A DNA stretch of 18,952 nt, taken from Holtermannia corniformis (taxonomy: Eukaryota; Basidiomycota; Tremellomycetes; Holtermanniales). Position numbers and translations under genes: made by a program. The stretch is taken from NCBI GenBank assembly GCA_001599935.1, contig BCIJ01000054.1:1-18952 (forward strand). Direction: 5' to 3'. The first letter of the stretch is position 1, and every line of letters starts with the position of its first letter. The notes beneath the pieces are model-generated. The model was not told the origin of the DNA, did not search any database, and worked only from the letters and a program-made list of their open reading frames with translations. Positions 9,422-17,623 of the stretch are shown piece by piece.

Positions 9422-10537
9422 ATGAACTCCCCTTCTCAGACGCCGCCCAGCTACAAGATGGCATTCAATGCCCAGCAAGCACACCATGCAATCACTCGCG
9501 CGACTCGCGATCCAGAGCAACGCAACCGCCTGATCCAAATGGCACGCTTCAGCCGCGGCGAGGTGCTGTCCAAAGACGCGTGTGCTGCCTGCGCGGACTC
9601 TTTCACACCCTGTATTATTGATCGCGAAAACTCCAAGTGCTTCAAGTGCTTCAAGGGTCACCAGACATGTTCGATCGCGCATGGAGCTCGCGGGCGCAAA
9701 CTGTCTCCAGTCGAACGCGACGGGGTGGCTCAGCAATGGGTGGCGTCGATCTCAAAGCTGGTCGCTCGTAACAAGCGGAAGCCAAACGTCAGCAAGGCCG
9801 CCCACAAGGCCAGCGAGGTCAAACCGTCTCAGGTTATGCTTTCGCCAAGAAAGGTGAGTATCTTGTTATTGCAAGTGTCCTGACACGAAGCAGAGGATTC
9901 CCCGTCCTGCCGCGAAAGCCGCAACTCTGCGCACGTCGCAGCTGTACCGTGACCCGTTCAAGGCGAGTGGTTGCCTCGAATCGAAGGATCTCACCCTCTG
10001 CAGGACTTGCCATCTCCACCGCGCACAACTCGCAGTGCACGCTCTTCGCCACTTGAATCGAACAACTCGCCGTTCGCTCTTGCGCCGGACGAGTACGCCA
10101 GCCTCAGGGATGTCTTGGAGTCTTGCAGCCGCGCTCAAAGTACGGAGAGCTCTCATCGGGTGGCATTGACATCGCTCAGGCGACACGCTCTATTCTCCGC
10201 GAGATGCAGAGGCGAGCGCCGAAGAGCTGCACCCAGCAGTAGCGGCGCGGTTTGACGCTCTTGAGCACTTGATTGAGCAGAGGAGTGAGAATATGCGAGA
10301 CTCGGGCTGGCGCTGACACCCCAGTGAGCCGGATGGAGTCCCTGCTCAAGAACTGGCTGGCAAGCGAGACTCGAGTGGCCGAGCCGTCAACCGTGCGCTG
10401 TGCGTTCAACTGTCTTTAGTGTCTGTGCTGACAAGTGCGCAGCCTCGGCCAAGACGAATACAAACGCAGAGCAGCTGTCGCCGCAGCTGCAGATGCTCTT
10501 TCAGCTGTTCGCGCACACGCAGACTGGTGCTCGCTGA
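9422..10537 (+). CDS. Zn2Cys6-like cysteine-cluster protein, function unknown
   Basis: Exons are 9422-9853, 9894-9962, 10004-10139, 10180-10284, 10325-10399 and 10443-10537, giving 303 aa. Introns are 40, 41, 40, 40, 40 and 43 nt minus none: five in all (40, 41, 40, 40, 43). Intron 9963-10003 uses a GC donor (GCGAGT); using the nearby GT instead runs into a stop. Six cysteines (54, 57, 64, 73, 76, 83) follow C-x2-C-x6-C-x8-C-x2-C-x6-C, which is Zn2Cys6 spacing. The loop (ADSFTP) lacks the basic residues of classical DNA-binding members, so the uncharacterised DUF3716-type cysteine motif is an alternative. A basic region (about 105-140, RNKRKP) follows, then Ser/Pro-rich sequence and two short amphipathic helices (RFDALEHLIEQ; MSRMESLLKNWL). 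It could be a transcription factor or an unrelated zinc protein. TATA box at 9381. Confidence 0.7.
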
Positions 10538-10725
10538 AGTGTCCGTAATCCGGATTGTACATAGTTGTCAATAATACCCGTGCGTGACGGCCAAGCTGCA
10601 GAAACGGCCCATGCGGTCCCTCGAGTGCTAGCGGAAGTCAAAATTCGACGCGCATAGGGGCTGTTGTACGCGCGATACGGGTAGGCTATTGTCCACCGTG
10701 TCTCTCACGCAAGACGACCAAGCGA
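10538..10725. other. Intergenic, between the two Cys-cluster paralogues
   Basis: 188 bp with no supportable ORF. It contains the perfect palindrome AATCCGGATT at 10547-10556, just after the upstream stop codon. No TATA box is obvious before the next gene. Confidence 0.5.
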
Positions 10726-11461
10726 ATGTCGACGTTCAACTTGGAAGACGTGGAAGAAGCCATTGCACGTACCGCGCGAAGCCGCTGCCTGCAGATCGGC
10801 GCGATCCGCGACGGCGTTCATCTGCGAGACAGCAACGCTGGCGCTCAATGTCAAGCTACTGGAACGGCCTGCATACGATTAAAAAAGTGGAAAGCGTGCT
10901 TTGAATGCACGATTACACATGCTAGATGTGACGGTGTAGGAAGTGCGTTCGGAGGAAAACGTGTAGAACAAGAACAGCGTATGATTATTGAGAGGAGATG
11001 GCTTGAGCACGTCCTTGAGTGTCGTGTGGAGGAACCGCTCGATGAAGAGGTGAATCACAGTTGGGCCCATCAATACTGTTTTACTCATCTTGATCACATA
11101 GATTCAAGCTCGGAAGACAGCTGAAGCAGCTCAACGCCGCAAAGCTGAGCTAGAGCGGATCCAGGCTGAGGTTTATCGCGTTTGCTCTGCCCGGCAGCTC
11201 ACCACACTCAGTATGAAGCAAAGATCAGCAAGAGCGAGGAGGACGCAAAACGCAAGACATTAGCCGACCACGCAACACAGCTGCTGACGGAAGCCGAGTT
11301 TCACGATATCCTAGCGGCAATCGCATCAGTGGATGATACTGGTACGTCTCGGGCGCAAGTGAGCTTCGCTAACTGCCGTGCGTGAAGAGCATTCTGGCGC
11401 AGGGATCACGACGGCGTATCCACTACAGCCTTGCACTGGACAGCACGGATCGCCACTCTAA
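10726..11461 (+). CDS. Diverged paralogue of the upstream Cys-cluster protein, possibly decaying
   Basis: Proposed exons are 10726-11049, 11102-11170, 11212-11341 and 11388-11461, giving 198 aa; introns are 52, 41 and 46 nt. C42, C49, C58, C61 and C68 keep the exact C-x6-C-x8-C-x2-C-x6-C spacing of the gene at 9422. Flanking residues (GV-L before the cluster, CFxC inside it, an acidic/Trp segment after) also correspond. The first cysteine is replaced by Gly39, so a complete six-Cys cluster cannot form. Exon 2-3 encodes a charged helix (ARKTAEAAQRRKAELERIQAE). Base composition is more AT-rich than in neighbouring genes. The 3' end is uncertain: other acceptors or a 29-nt intron would move the stop to 11571 or 11597. 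It may be a functional variant or an early pseudogene. Confidence 0.5.
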
Positions 11462-11583
11462 CATCATCGGACAATTCACGAGAGTCTGCTCTGCGGACAA
11501 GCGGAGTGCGTGCACGATGTTGGGAGAATATTGCTTGGAAAGGGCAATGAGACTCATGTGTGAGTGTGCAATGGAATACATGC

Positions 11584-13694
11584 TTACGCGCGGCTGAAAT
11601 CAAGCTTGATCGTGCTGATCGCCTTGTCGAGCAGCGGGTGCTCGATGTAGCTGTATGATCAGCGTTGGCCTGCCACGTCGATAAACTCACCATCGGCCCG
11701 CCGGCGGCAGCAGGAACACAATGGCAGCGATAAGCAGCGGTACTCCAGCGATCACGACCCTCTTTGTCCGACTTTGCCGCTCGATCTTGCCGACGTCGAG
11801 CGGAACAAGCGCGCTTCTCGGTCCGCGGAGGGTGAATGCAAGCCAGTCGTTCCGTCGAATGGATCGTGTGCGGAGTGCGAGTTGGCCTGTCTCGTCAGCC
11901 CAGCCGACATGCATGCAACTCACATCCACTCGGCGGGTTCGGGACCGTGATCAAACCCTGGCCGTCAACACGCTACCAGTTGCTACAGTCCATCGAGTTC
12001 ATTGACAAGTGGTAGAAGCCGGCCTGGACCTCCTTGTTGAGCTGCACGAATGTGTCTTGCCGGGGTGGAAGCGAGGGGATGTCGTTATCGATCATCTGCC
12101 TGGTCAGCGCGAACGCGATGGGAAGTACGCACCGGATGAGCAGCGCATTGAAAGCCGTCTTGCAGCCCATAGTGAAGCCCCAGATTCCGGCGATGGCGTT
12201 GGGCCCGAGGATGGCGAAGTAGTGGGAAAACTGCCGGTAAGCGTTGCTTTGACCGACGAACCCACCCTTGGCACTGATGTCCCGAGATATGCCTGCGGCC
12301 CGCCAATGCTCTTCCAGTACGTCTTGAGATCGACCCCGTCTTGAGCCCTGAGGCCGACGTTGACGCCTACGCCGTGCTCGGCCACGTCAGAGCCCTGCTG
12401 GTCAGCGCGTTCGATTATGCTCATGTACCCACTGTGGCAACGGTGATGATGTCGAAGTCATACTCGCGCCCGTCGGCCGTGACGAGCCCTGTCTTGGTTG
12501 CGCGGGTGATGTGTGAGTTGACGAGCGAGATGTTTGGGCGGTGAAGCGACTTGAGCCAGAGTCAAACACCGGGCGTTTGCAGCCGAACGCTGAGGGTCAG
12601 CTCGGTCATGAGTGTGCGACGTACGATAGTGGGGAGAGCCCTGGATGTCAGCGAGCTTGAGACAAGACTGCCGACTCACTCGAGGTACTCTGGAGGTGCC
12701 TCTTTATTGAGATAGTCGAGCAGCTCGGTCTCTTGCGGCGTGGGGTGCACCTCGATCGCCAGCTTTGATTGGTCTGCCGTCAGCCGGGTCGTTGTAGCAA
12801 CACCTACCTCGATGAACAGCACCCATCGGTAGACGCGTTGGACAAAGGGGACGTAGCGGAAGGCGAACTTGGCGAGAGCCGAGTATTCATGGTCGACTGT
12901 CGTGAGCTAGGTTGGGCAAAAGCAGCTCACTCTTTGGGACAAAGTAGCCGCCGCGGCGGATAAACTGGGTGAGCTGGACGCCAGGGATGGCAGCGACGCC
13001 GGGCTATATCGTCAGCTTTTCCATCGCATGCGCCGACGTACCACCAGCTGCACACCCGAGCTCCCGTTTCCGACGACTGCACTTGTTGCGAAAATTGACG
13101 TCTTGCCATGGCAGATTGTGAGAGTAGATCCCCTCGTACTTGTCCAAGCCAGGCAGCTCGGGGATTAGCGGTGTTGAGAGCGGTCCATTGGCAAAGATGA
13201 TGACCTCGGCGTCTTGGGTGTACGTCAAGTCGCCTTTGCGGTGGTCGTGTGGTGCTGGGCCGCATCGTCCCACTCTGAGCCTATCCGAGTTGAATGCAAA
13301 CTTGTCACGCAGCTGATGCTTGTCGACGAGAGCTTCCCAGTAGGCGAGGACGTCTGGCTGCTTGGCATACTTTGTACGCCAGTGCGGTGTCAAGTCGGCG
13401 TAGAGCGAGTAGAGGTGGATAGGGACGTCGACGACCCCTACGCGTGTCAACACGAACAACCACTTGATATGCACCGACCAGCTCCCGGCCACTTGGAATC
13501 ACGCCAGATGCCTCCAGGAGATGCGCCTTTTTCGAGGATCTGTTGGGTTAGCAGCTACCAGGCTGGCAAGGACTTGCCGTGAGGTCGACGCGATCACCGA
13601 GGCCTTTTTGCAGAGTCACCGCCTGGGCGATACCCGACATGCCGCCGCCGACAATCACGACCCGGATGGGGTGGGAGGGTGTGAAGATGCTCAT
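11584..13694 (-). pseudogene. Baeyer-Villiger-type flavin monooxygenase (FAD/NADPH), broken
   Basis: Intact relatives insert oxygen into ketones using FAD and NADPH. Start ATG 13694; FAD motif VVIVGGGMSGIAQA at codons 12-25; then a GC-AG intron 13577-13540. Further introns: 13478-13438, 13041-13004, 12930-12897, 12803-12774, 12620-12590, 12432-12395, 12265-12231, 12132-12100, 11923-11887, 11690-11651. Motifs seen: KGASPGGIWR, DVPIHLYSLY, ANGPLSTPLIPELPG, GNGSSGVQL (NADPH fold), FGCKRPVFDSG, SLHRPNI, VATGSDV, FAILGPNA. Breaks: the frame shifts just before the NADPH motif at a T-run (+ strand 13091-13094); a shift after FDSG near 12552-12558 looks like loss of one copy of a GGCT tandem; codon 11975-11973 is TAG where the family has Tyr after Trp; and 13215-13275 matches the family better in another frame. 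The C-terminus has a hydrophobic helix (GVPLLIAAIVFLLP), likely a membrane anchor. Original stop TAA at 11586-11584. Confidence 0.88.
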
Positions 13695-14035
13695 CGTGGG
13701 CCAGGGCAGGTCGAGGCGGTGCAGTGCAGGGTGGAGAGAAGGGGCGGTGAGTCTGTGCGTCGTTCGCGTTGCTGTCGGCCTGCTCCTACTGTCTATGCTA
13801 TTCCCAAGGCTCTGCTTGCGATACGCTCGCGCAGAAGCACGCATCCAGATTATCCGTGCATGCTATCGATAGTGGTGATGCAGGATGGCGCCATCTGGTG
13901 TCTCCGGTGCTTGCCGCCGGTACCATGGCGTCCAGTCCAATTCCGGGCGTCCGCGCTGTAGTTGGCTCTGGTCCGTACGGCACTGCTCGCTGTACTATCG
14001 CCATGGCATGCATCCAGTCGATTACGCGTATGCAT
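13695..14035. other. Intergenic between the two decayed monooxygenases
   Basis: About 340 bp. Short ORFs occur on both strands, but none has a recognisable motif or splice structure. I see no RNA gene or repeat. It should contain the old promoter of the flavin monooxygenase. Confidence 0.5.
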
Positions 14036-15283
14036 CTACTCGAGCTTCGGGGGTGCCTCGCCCGCCTTCCATTTGTACTGTGACCCATAATGTGCGTCCT
14101 GGAGATGCACCTGACCGACGCCATAGATGCCTTCTCTCGCCGAGATCCCGCTCCCATTTGGCTTTGAGGGATAGTCTTTCCAGTGCGGGCACGAGATCGT
14201 CAACGATATCCTCAAACCTGCCCGGGGTGATGGCATAGCACAAGTCTGCTGTCAGCTCGGTCAGACGGCAAGAACGCATTGAACCCGTCCGCGTCGGTCT
14301 CTTCGATCCACTCTTGCAGCTTACCCGCGACGGTCGTAGGCAATCACGACTGAGGTCCGCTAGGTCGCTTCGGGTGACTCACCCAGCCCCATGCCTCTAA
14401 ACTTGACCTTGTCGGCGAGCGCGTCGGCCGTCCGCTTGGTGACGTCTGGGAACAGGCTGCTGTCAGATGCGTATCGGTGCGAGACTTGGCGTATCCGCGA
14501 GTAATCTGTCGTCAGCTGGGTCGGATCAGGGACACTCACCGCCTGGACTGGGGGCGTGCTGCCCTTGCGCCGGTCGTCGTCTGGATCGTACTTGGCGAGG
14601 TCTTGGCCAGTCCAGCCACCGCACAGCACTTTGGCGCCTTTGCGTCTGGCCAACGCCTCGTACTCGTCTGCTTTCACCTGTGTTTTGGCATCGGTCTCGT
14701 CGACGATCACGAGTAGCTTGATGAGCACTTTGATCGCTTGCGGGTGGCGTCCTTGCTTTGCTGTTGCTTCAAGCAGAGCATTTTGCGCGCTCGGGCCAGA
14801 CATGAACACGGCTTCAGCGTGGCGTGAGCCAAATCCGATGCCAGCGGTCGAGCTCCCAGCTTGGTAGAGCAACGGCGTCCCTTGTGGCGATGGCTCGACG
14901 AGCGACGGGCCCTCGACGGTAAAGTATCTGTCGTTAGCGAGATCGCGCCAGGCATACTTGCCCTTGTGGTGAATCTTGCGGATGCGTTCCGGGTCGGCAT
15001 ACAGGTCACGCTCCACGTCGAGCACGACCGCGTCGTCGCGCCACGACGATTCCCACAGCTTGTACAGGACCTTGACGTATTCCTCCGCGTGGCGGTAGCG
15101 CTCGTCGTGCTCGAGCTGCTCGCTCAGGCCAAAGTTGCGCGCCGCCGAGTCAAGGTAGGATGTGACAATGTCGAGTGCGACGCAGCCTTTAGTCAAGTGG
15201 TACGATTGCATGGGGGTGATGCTGACGGCAGCAACTGGCTCTACTGGGTTGTCAGCCATATCACCGCCGGTGAAGAGCAGGCG
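14036..15283 (-). pseudogene. NtaA/DszA-type FMN-dependent monooxygenase, 5'-truncated and frameshifted
   Basis: Luciferase-like monooxygenases of this group use reduced FMN to oxidise small organics. The main open stretch, 15259-14360, matches the middle of the family: HLTKGCVALDIVTSYLDSAA (usually HxTKGRVAWNIVTSY), HDERYRHAEEYVKVLYKLWE, EPSPQGTPLLYQAGSS, RHAEAVF and SLFPDVTKRTADALADKV. The roughly 100 N-terminal residues expected before this (first strands of the TIM barrel) are absent. Upstream sequence becomes unrelated at about 15260-15283, and 140-bp repeats begin at 15364. A probable intron, 14382-14350, is followed by a frame break near 14341 before PTTVAGKLQEWIEETDADGF. A further mismatch precedes CYAITPGRFEDIV, and another lies near 14120-14165 before REGIYGVGQVHLQDAHYGSQ. 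R-to-C and WN-to-LD changes also hit the conserved core. TAG at 14038-14036 is probably the original stop. Confidence 0.85.
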
Positions 15284-15363
15284 CGGTTCGTATCGACAAT
15301 GCGCGCCGTCGAGTCGCTGTCCAGCACCATCAATCTCCCCGTGGTCAACGTCCCCGCAACCAA

Positions 15364-15503
15364 CCTAACCATTGTGGATTCTCATTCACGTTGTAAAAGC
15401 ACCCCAATCGGGCAGGTGAAAACACGTGGCTGCGTCCCCGACCCTCGTAACCTGCCTGAAAGAGTAATTCACGGCCACGTGGTCGTGTCCCAGATTCCAT
15501 TCC
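15364..15503 (+). repeat. 140-bp repeat, copy 1 (most diverged)
   Basis: Begins CCTAACCATTGTGGATTCTC and ends AGATTCCATTCC; directly abuts copy 2. Contains two CACGTG cores (AACACGTGG and GGCCACGTGG) and the inverted pair GGCAGGT / ACCTGCC. Confidence 0.9.
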
Positions 15504-15643
15504 CCTAACCATTGTGGAATCTCATTCACCACGTAAAAGCACCCCAAAGAGGCAGGTGGAAACACGTGGTGCCGTCCCCGACCCTCGTAACCTGCCTCAA
15601 CCAGTAATTCACGGCCACGTGGTCGCGTCGCAGATTCCATTCC
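15504..15643 (+). repeat. 140-bp repeat, copy 2
   Basis: Same unit as copy 1, with a perfect AGGCAGGT / ACCTGCCT inverted pair about 33 nt apart and two CACGTG cores. By eye it differs from copy 3 at about six positions. Confidence 0.92.
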
Positions 15644-15764
15644 CCTAGTAGGGGTGGCCGCGGAAGCGGCCGGCCGATCCCGGCTTAACCCCTCGATTTC
15701 GCCGGGTCCTCCTTGGCCCAGTCCGGATCGCGGAGGTTTTATCAGCCGCGGCGCCAGCTGTTTC
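15644..15764. other. GC-rich spacer between repeat copies 2 and 3
   Basis: 121 bp, very GC-rich (GGCCGCGGAAGCGGCCGGCC core), with AGGGGT / ACCCCT inverted hexamers. It is unrelated to the 140-bp unit and breaks its tandem order. It may be an insertion or a separate element; unrecognised. Confidence 0.5.
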
Positions 15765-15904
15765 CCTAACCATTGTGGATTCTCATTCACCACGTAAAAG
15801 CACCCCAAAGAGGCAGGTGCAAACACGTGGCGCCGTCCCCGACCCTCGTAACCTGCCTGATTCAGTAATTCACGGCCACGTGGTCGCGTCGCAGATTCCA
15901 TTCC
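15765..15904 (+). repeat. 140-bp repeat, copy 3
   Basis: Starts CCTAACCATTGTGG and ends AGATTCCATTCC like copies 1 and 2, in the same orientation, with the same two CACGTG cores and AGGCAGGT / ACCTGCCT pair. Confidence 0.92.
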
Positions 15905-15923
15905 CCTTACCTGTTCAAGTCCG

Positions 15924-16260
15924 TAGTGACGCCGTCACTAGCACCCAAAAGTAGTAATAGTCGCGGCGTCAGCCATGCGACGCGGTTCTGGTCATGCAAA
16001 AGTTGCCAAAAGTGGAAAATAGTTGCGGCGTCACGCCACGTGCTGGACGATTGGTGGCATAGTCGCGCCGTCACAAACTAGCCGCGGCGGACCAGCACCT
16101 GGTGTACTCCGCTTGAAATCCTCTTAAGTAAATCGACCATTCTGAACAAGCTGGCGAAGAGATCTCGTTTGTAAGTGTCTTGGTTGTTGAGATCTCTGCG
16201 GTCGAAAGGAAATGCAGCTCCCGAAATTTGAAAGTGGCAGGTGCTGAGTGACGCCGCAAT
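15924..16260. repeat. Cluster of GCGGCGTCAC-type motifs (iteron-like)
   Basis: Motif AGTYGCGGCGTCAC recurs: TAGTCGCGGCGTCA at 15958-15971, AGTTGCGGCGTCAC at 16021-16034, TAGTCGCGCCGTCAC at 16060-16074, and in reverse GTGACGCCGCAAT at 16248-16260. A near-palindrome TAGTGAC-GCC-GTCACTA lies at 15924-15940. AGCCGCGGCGG at about 16080 is a weaker relative. Such clusters are typical of protein-binding arrays, for example transposon subterminal repeats; what binds here is unknown. Confidence 0.7.
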
Positions 16261-16708
16261 TATTTCTTCAGCAAGACGCAAGTCGCTCCGTTAACCTAGC
16301 CAGCTAGATAGCTGTAGTCTGTACGAACCCAGCCATATAAATTTACGGCCTGACTTGTTACTTGCAGGTTCGCTGCGGCGGTTGCGGTGGTTGCCGCACT
16401 GGAGTGCCACACATGTGGAAGCCACATGGTTTGCACATGGCCAGGCTGCGGTCCGGTGCGAGCTCTGGCACCAGCTGCAGCTGGGGGCAGTTCAGCCGAG
16501 CACGCGTCACTCCTCACTGAGTGAAGCTACCGAGGAGTTTGATGCTGGAAAATATAGCTACAAGCAATGGCTAGCAGATGTACTAGGTGCCACGTGTTCA
16601 AAAGCAGACGGGACGGTCAGGTTCAGTGCGCGGACCAGTGGTGCAGGTATGATCCTGCACGTTGACATTGGTAAAATAGGTGGTGCTTTCGCTTGTTTAT
16701 ATTTGGGT
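16261..16708. other. No supportable gene; AT-richer region
   Basis: A 140-residue open frame on the plus strand (16355-16777) has no motif I recognise, and its 3' end runs into the tandem repeat. TATAAA occurs near 16336 and an acceptor-like TTACTTGCAG near 16360-16369. Another frame after it encodes a short Cys-rich run (CHTCGSHMVCTWPGCG) that soon stops. This may be remnant coding DNA of a decayed element; not annotated as a gene. Confidence 0.4.
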
Positions 16709-16728
16709 AGATATATTTTCAAGCTCCC

Positions 16729-17037
16729 GGAAACTGGTTCAATCTCTTCGCTAGCCACATTCTGTGCAGAGAAATAAATTTCCGAAGAAAAACCACATAT
16801 CCGCTCATACAGCTGTACGCCGCAAGTCGAAAAATCAGATCTGCCTGGGAAAACTTAGATGTGACCTATACAAACATGATTCAGACGGTTTGGACCCCTC
16901 AGTCACACTGGCAAGTGTGCATCAGACTGGCGCCAGCATGCACACAGTCTGGAATCTGCACCATGGGTTTTCCGTACACAGCGTTGCGCGGCCGCAGTCA
17001 CGCCATGACGTATCACCTGATATATGTCCAAGCTATT
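16729..17037 (+). repeat. 309-bp direct tandem repeat, copy A
   Basis: Begins GGAAACTGGTTCAATCTC. Internal landmarks shared with copy B: AGAAATAAATTTCCGAAGAA, CAGCTGTACGCCGCAAGTCG, GTGACCTATACAAACAT and GTTGCGCGGC. It contains hairpins: CACACT-GGCA-AGTGTG, and CAGACTG...CAGTCTG around a CTGGCGCCAG palindrome. Homology extends weakly about 20 bp upstream of the start given. Confidence 0.92.
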
Positions 17038-17346
17038 GGAAACTGGTTCAATCCCTTCGCTAGCTGCATTCTGTGCGGAGAAATAAATTTCCGAAGAAAA
17101 ACAACATATCCGCTCATACAGCTGTACGCCGCAAGTCGAAAAATCAGATCTGCCTAGGAAAACTTAGATGTGACCTATACAAACATATTCCAGACAGTTT
17201 GGACCTCTCAATCACACTGGCAAGTGTGTATCAGACCGGCGCCAGAATGAACGCAGTCTGGAATCTCCATCACAGGTTGTCTGTACACGGCGTTGCGCGG
17301 CGGTAGTCATGCCAAGACTGATCACGTGATTTAGATAAATCTTGCA
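17038..17346 (+). repeat. 309-bp direct tandem repeat, copy B
   Basis: Directly follows copy A in the same orientation. The first two thirds are very similar and the last third is more diverged; the right edge, near 17335-17346, fades out. It retains both hairpins and ends near ATCACGTGAT, where copy A has ATCACCTGAT. Confidence 0.88.
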
Positions 17347-17623
17347 GTCACGTAGCACCTGGCTGGGCGCGGTGCGCACCTGGAGACCATTCGCAGACAA
17401 AGATGCCAGACGAAAAAGCTGGTGCACAAGCTCTGACCCACAGAATGCCTGCCCGCAGATGCGTAAACATCAGCACGCACTCTGTTGACATGATACGCAG
17501 TAACCATGGGTACGCACAGACAGTCGTACGTTGCTGACGTGGAAACAGGAGTTGGACGCTGCAATCCTTTGTCTCCACCACCTTTCGTTCCTTCCCACCA
17601 CTGCTTCTCACCAACCACCGCAC
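17347..17623 (+). promoter_or_regulatory. Upstream region of the OrsD-like gene, possible 5'UTR intron
   Basis: 277 bp without a supportable gene. 17510-17548 looks like a local intron (GTACGC donor, GCTGAC branch, AACAG acceptor, 39 nt). If spliced it would lie in the leader, because the ATG at 17506 does not join in frame with the protein starting at 17624. A pyrimidine-rich stretch precedes the ATG. Confidence 0.4.

Noticed and set aside
15386..15901. 171-codon minus-strand ORF across the 140-bp repeats with a repeated peptide (MESATRPRGRELL...)
   Set aside because: The unit is 140 bp, not a multiple of three, so copy 1 falls out of frame. The base differences between copies 2 and 3 mostly change residues, which is not expected under coding constraint.
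16355..16777. 140-codon plus-strand ORF between the repeat families
   Set aside because: No motif, no splice context, and its end lies inside the tandem repeat, where the second copy does not keep the same frame.
16764..17306. Two related peptides (NKFPKKN, AHTAVRRKSKNQICLGKL) in copies A and B of the 309-bp repeat
   Set aside because: Similarity follows directly from the DNA duplication; each frame stops at a different place and there is no domain match.
15364..17346. Repeats considered as a CRISPR array
   Set aside because: Units are 140 and 309 bp, mostly adjacent without short unique spacers, and the host is a eukaryote.
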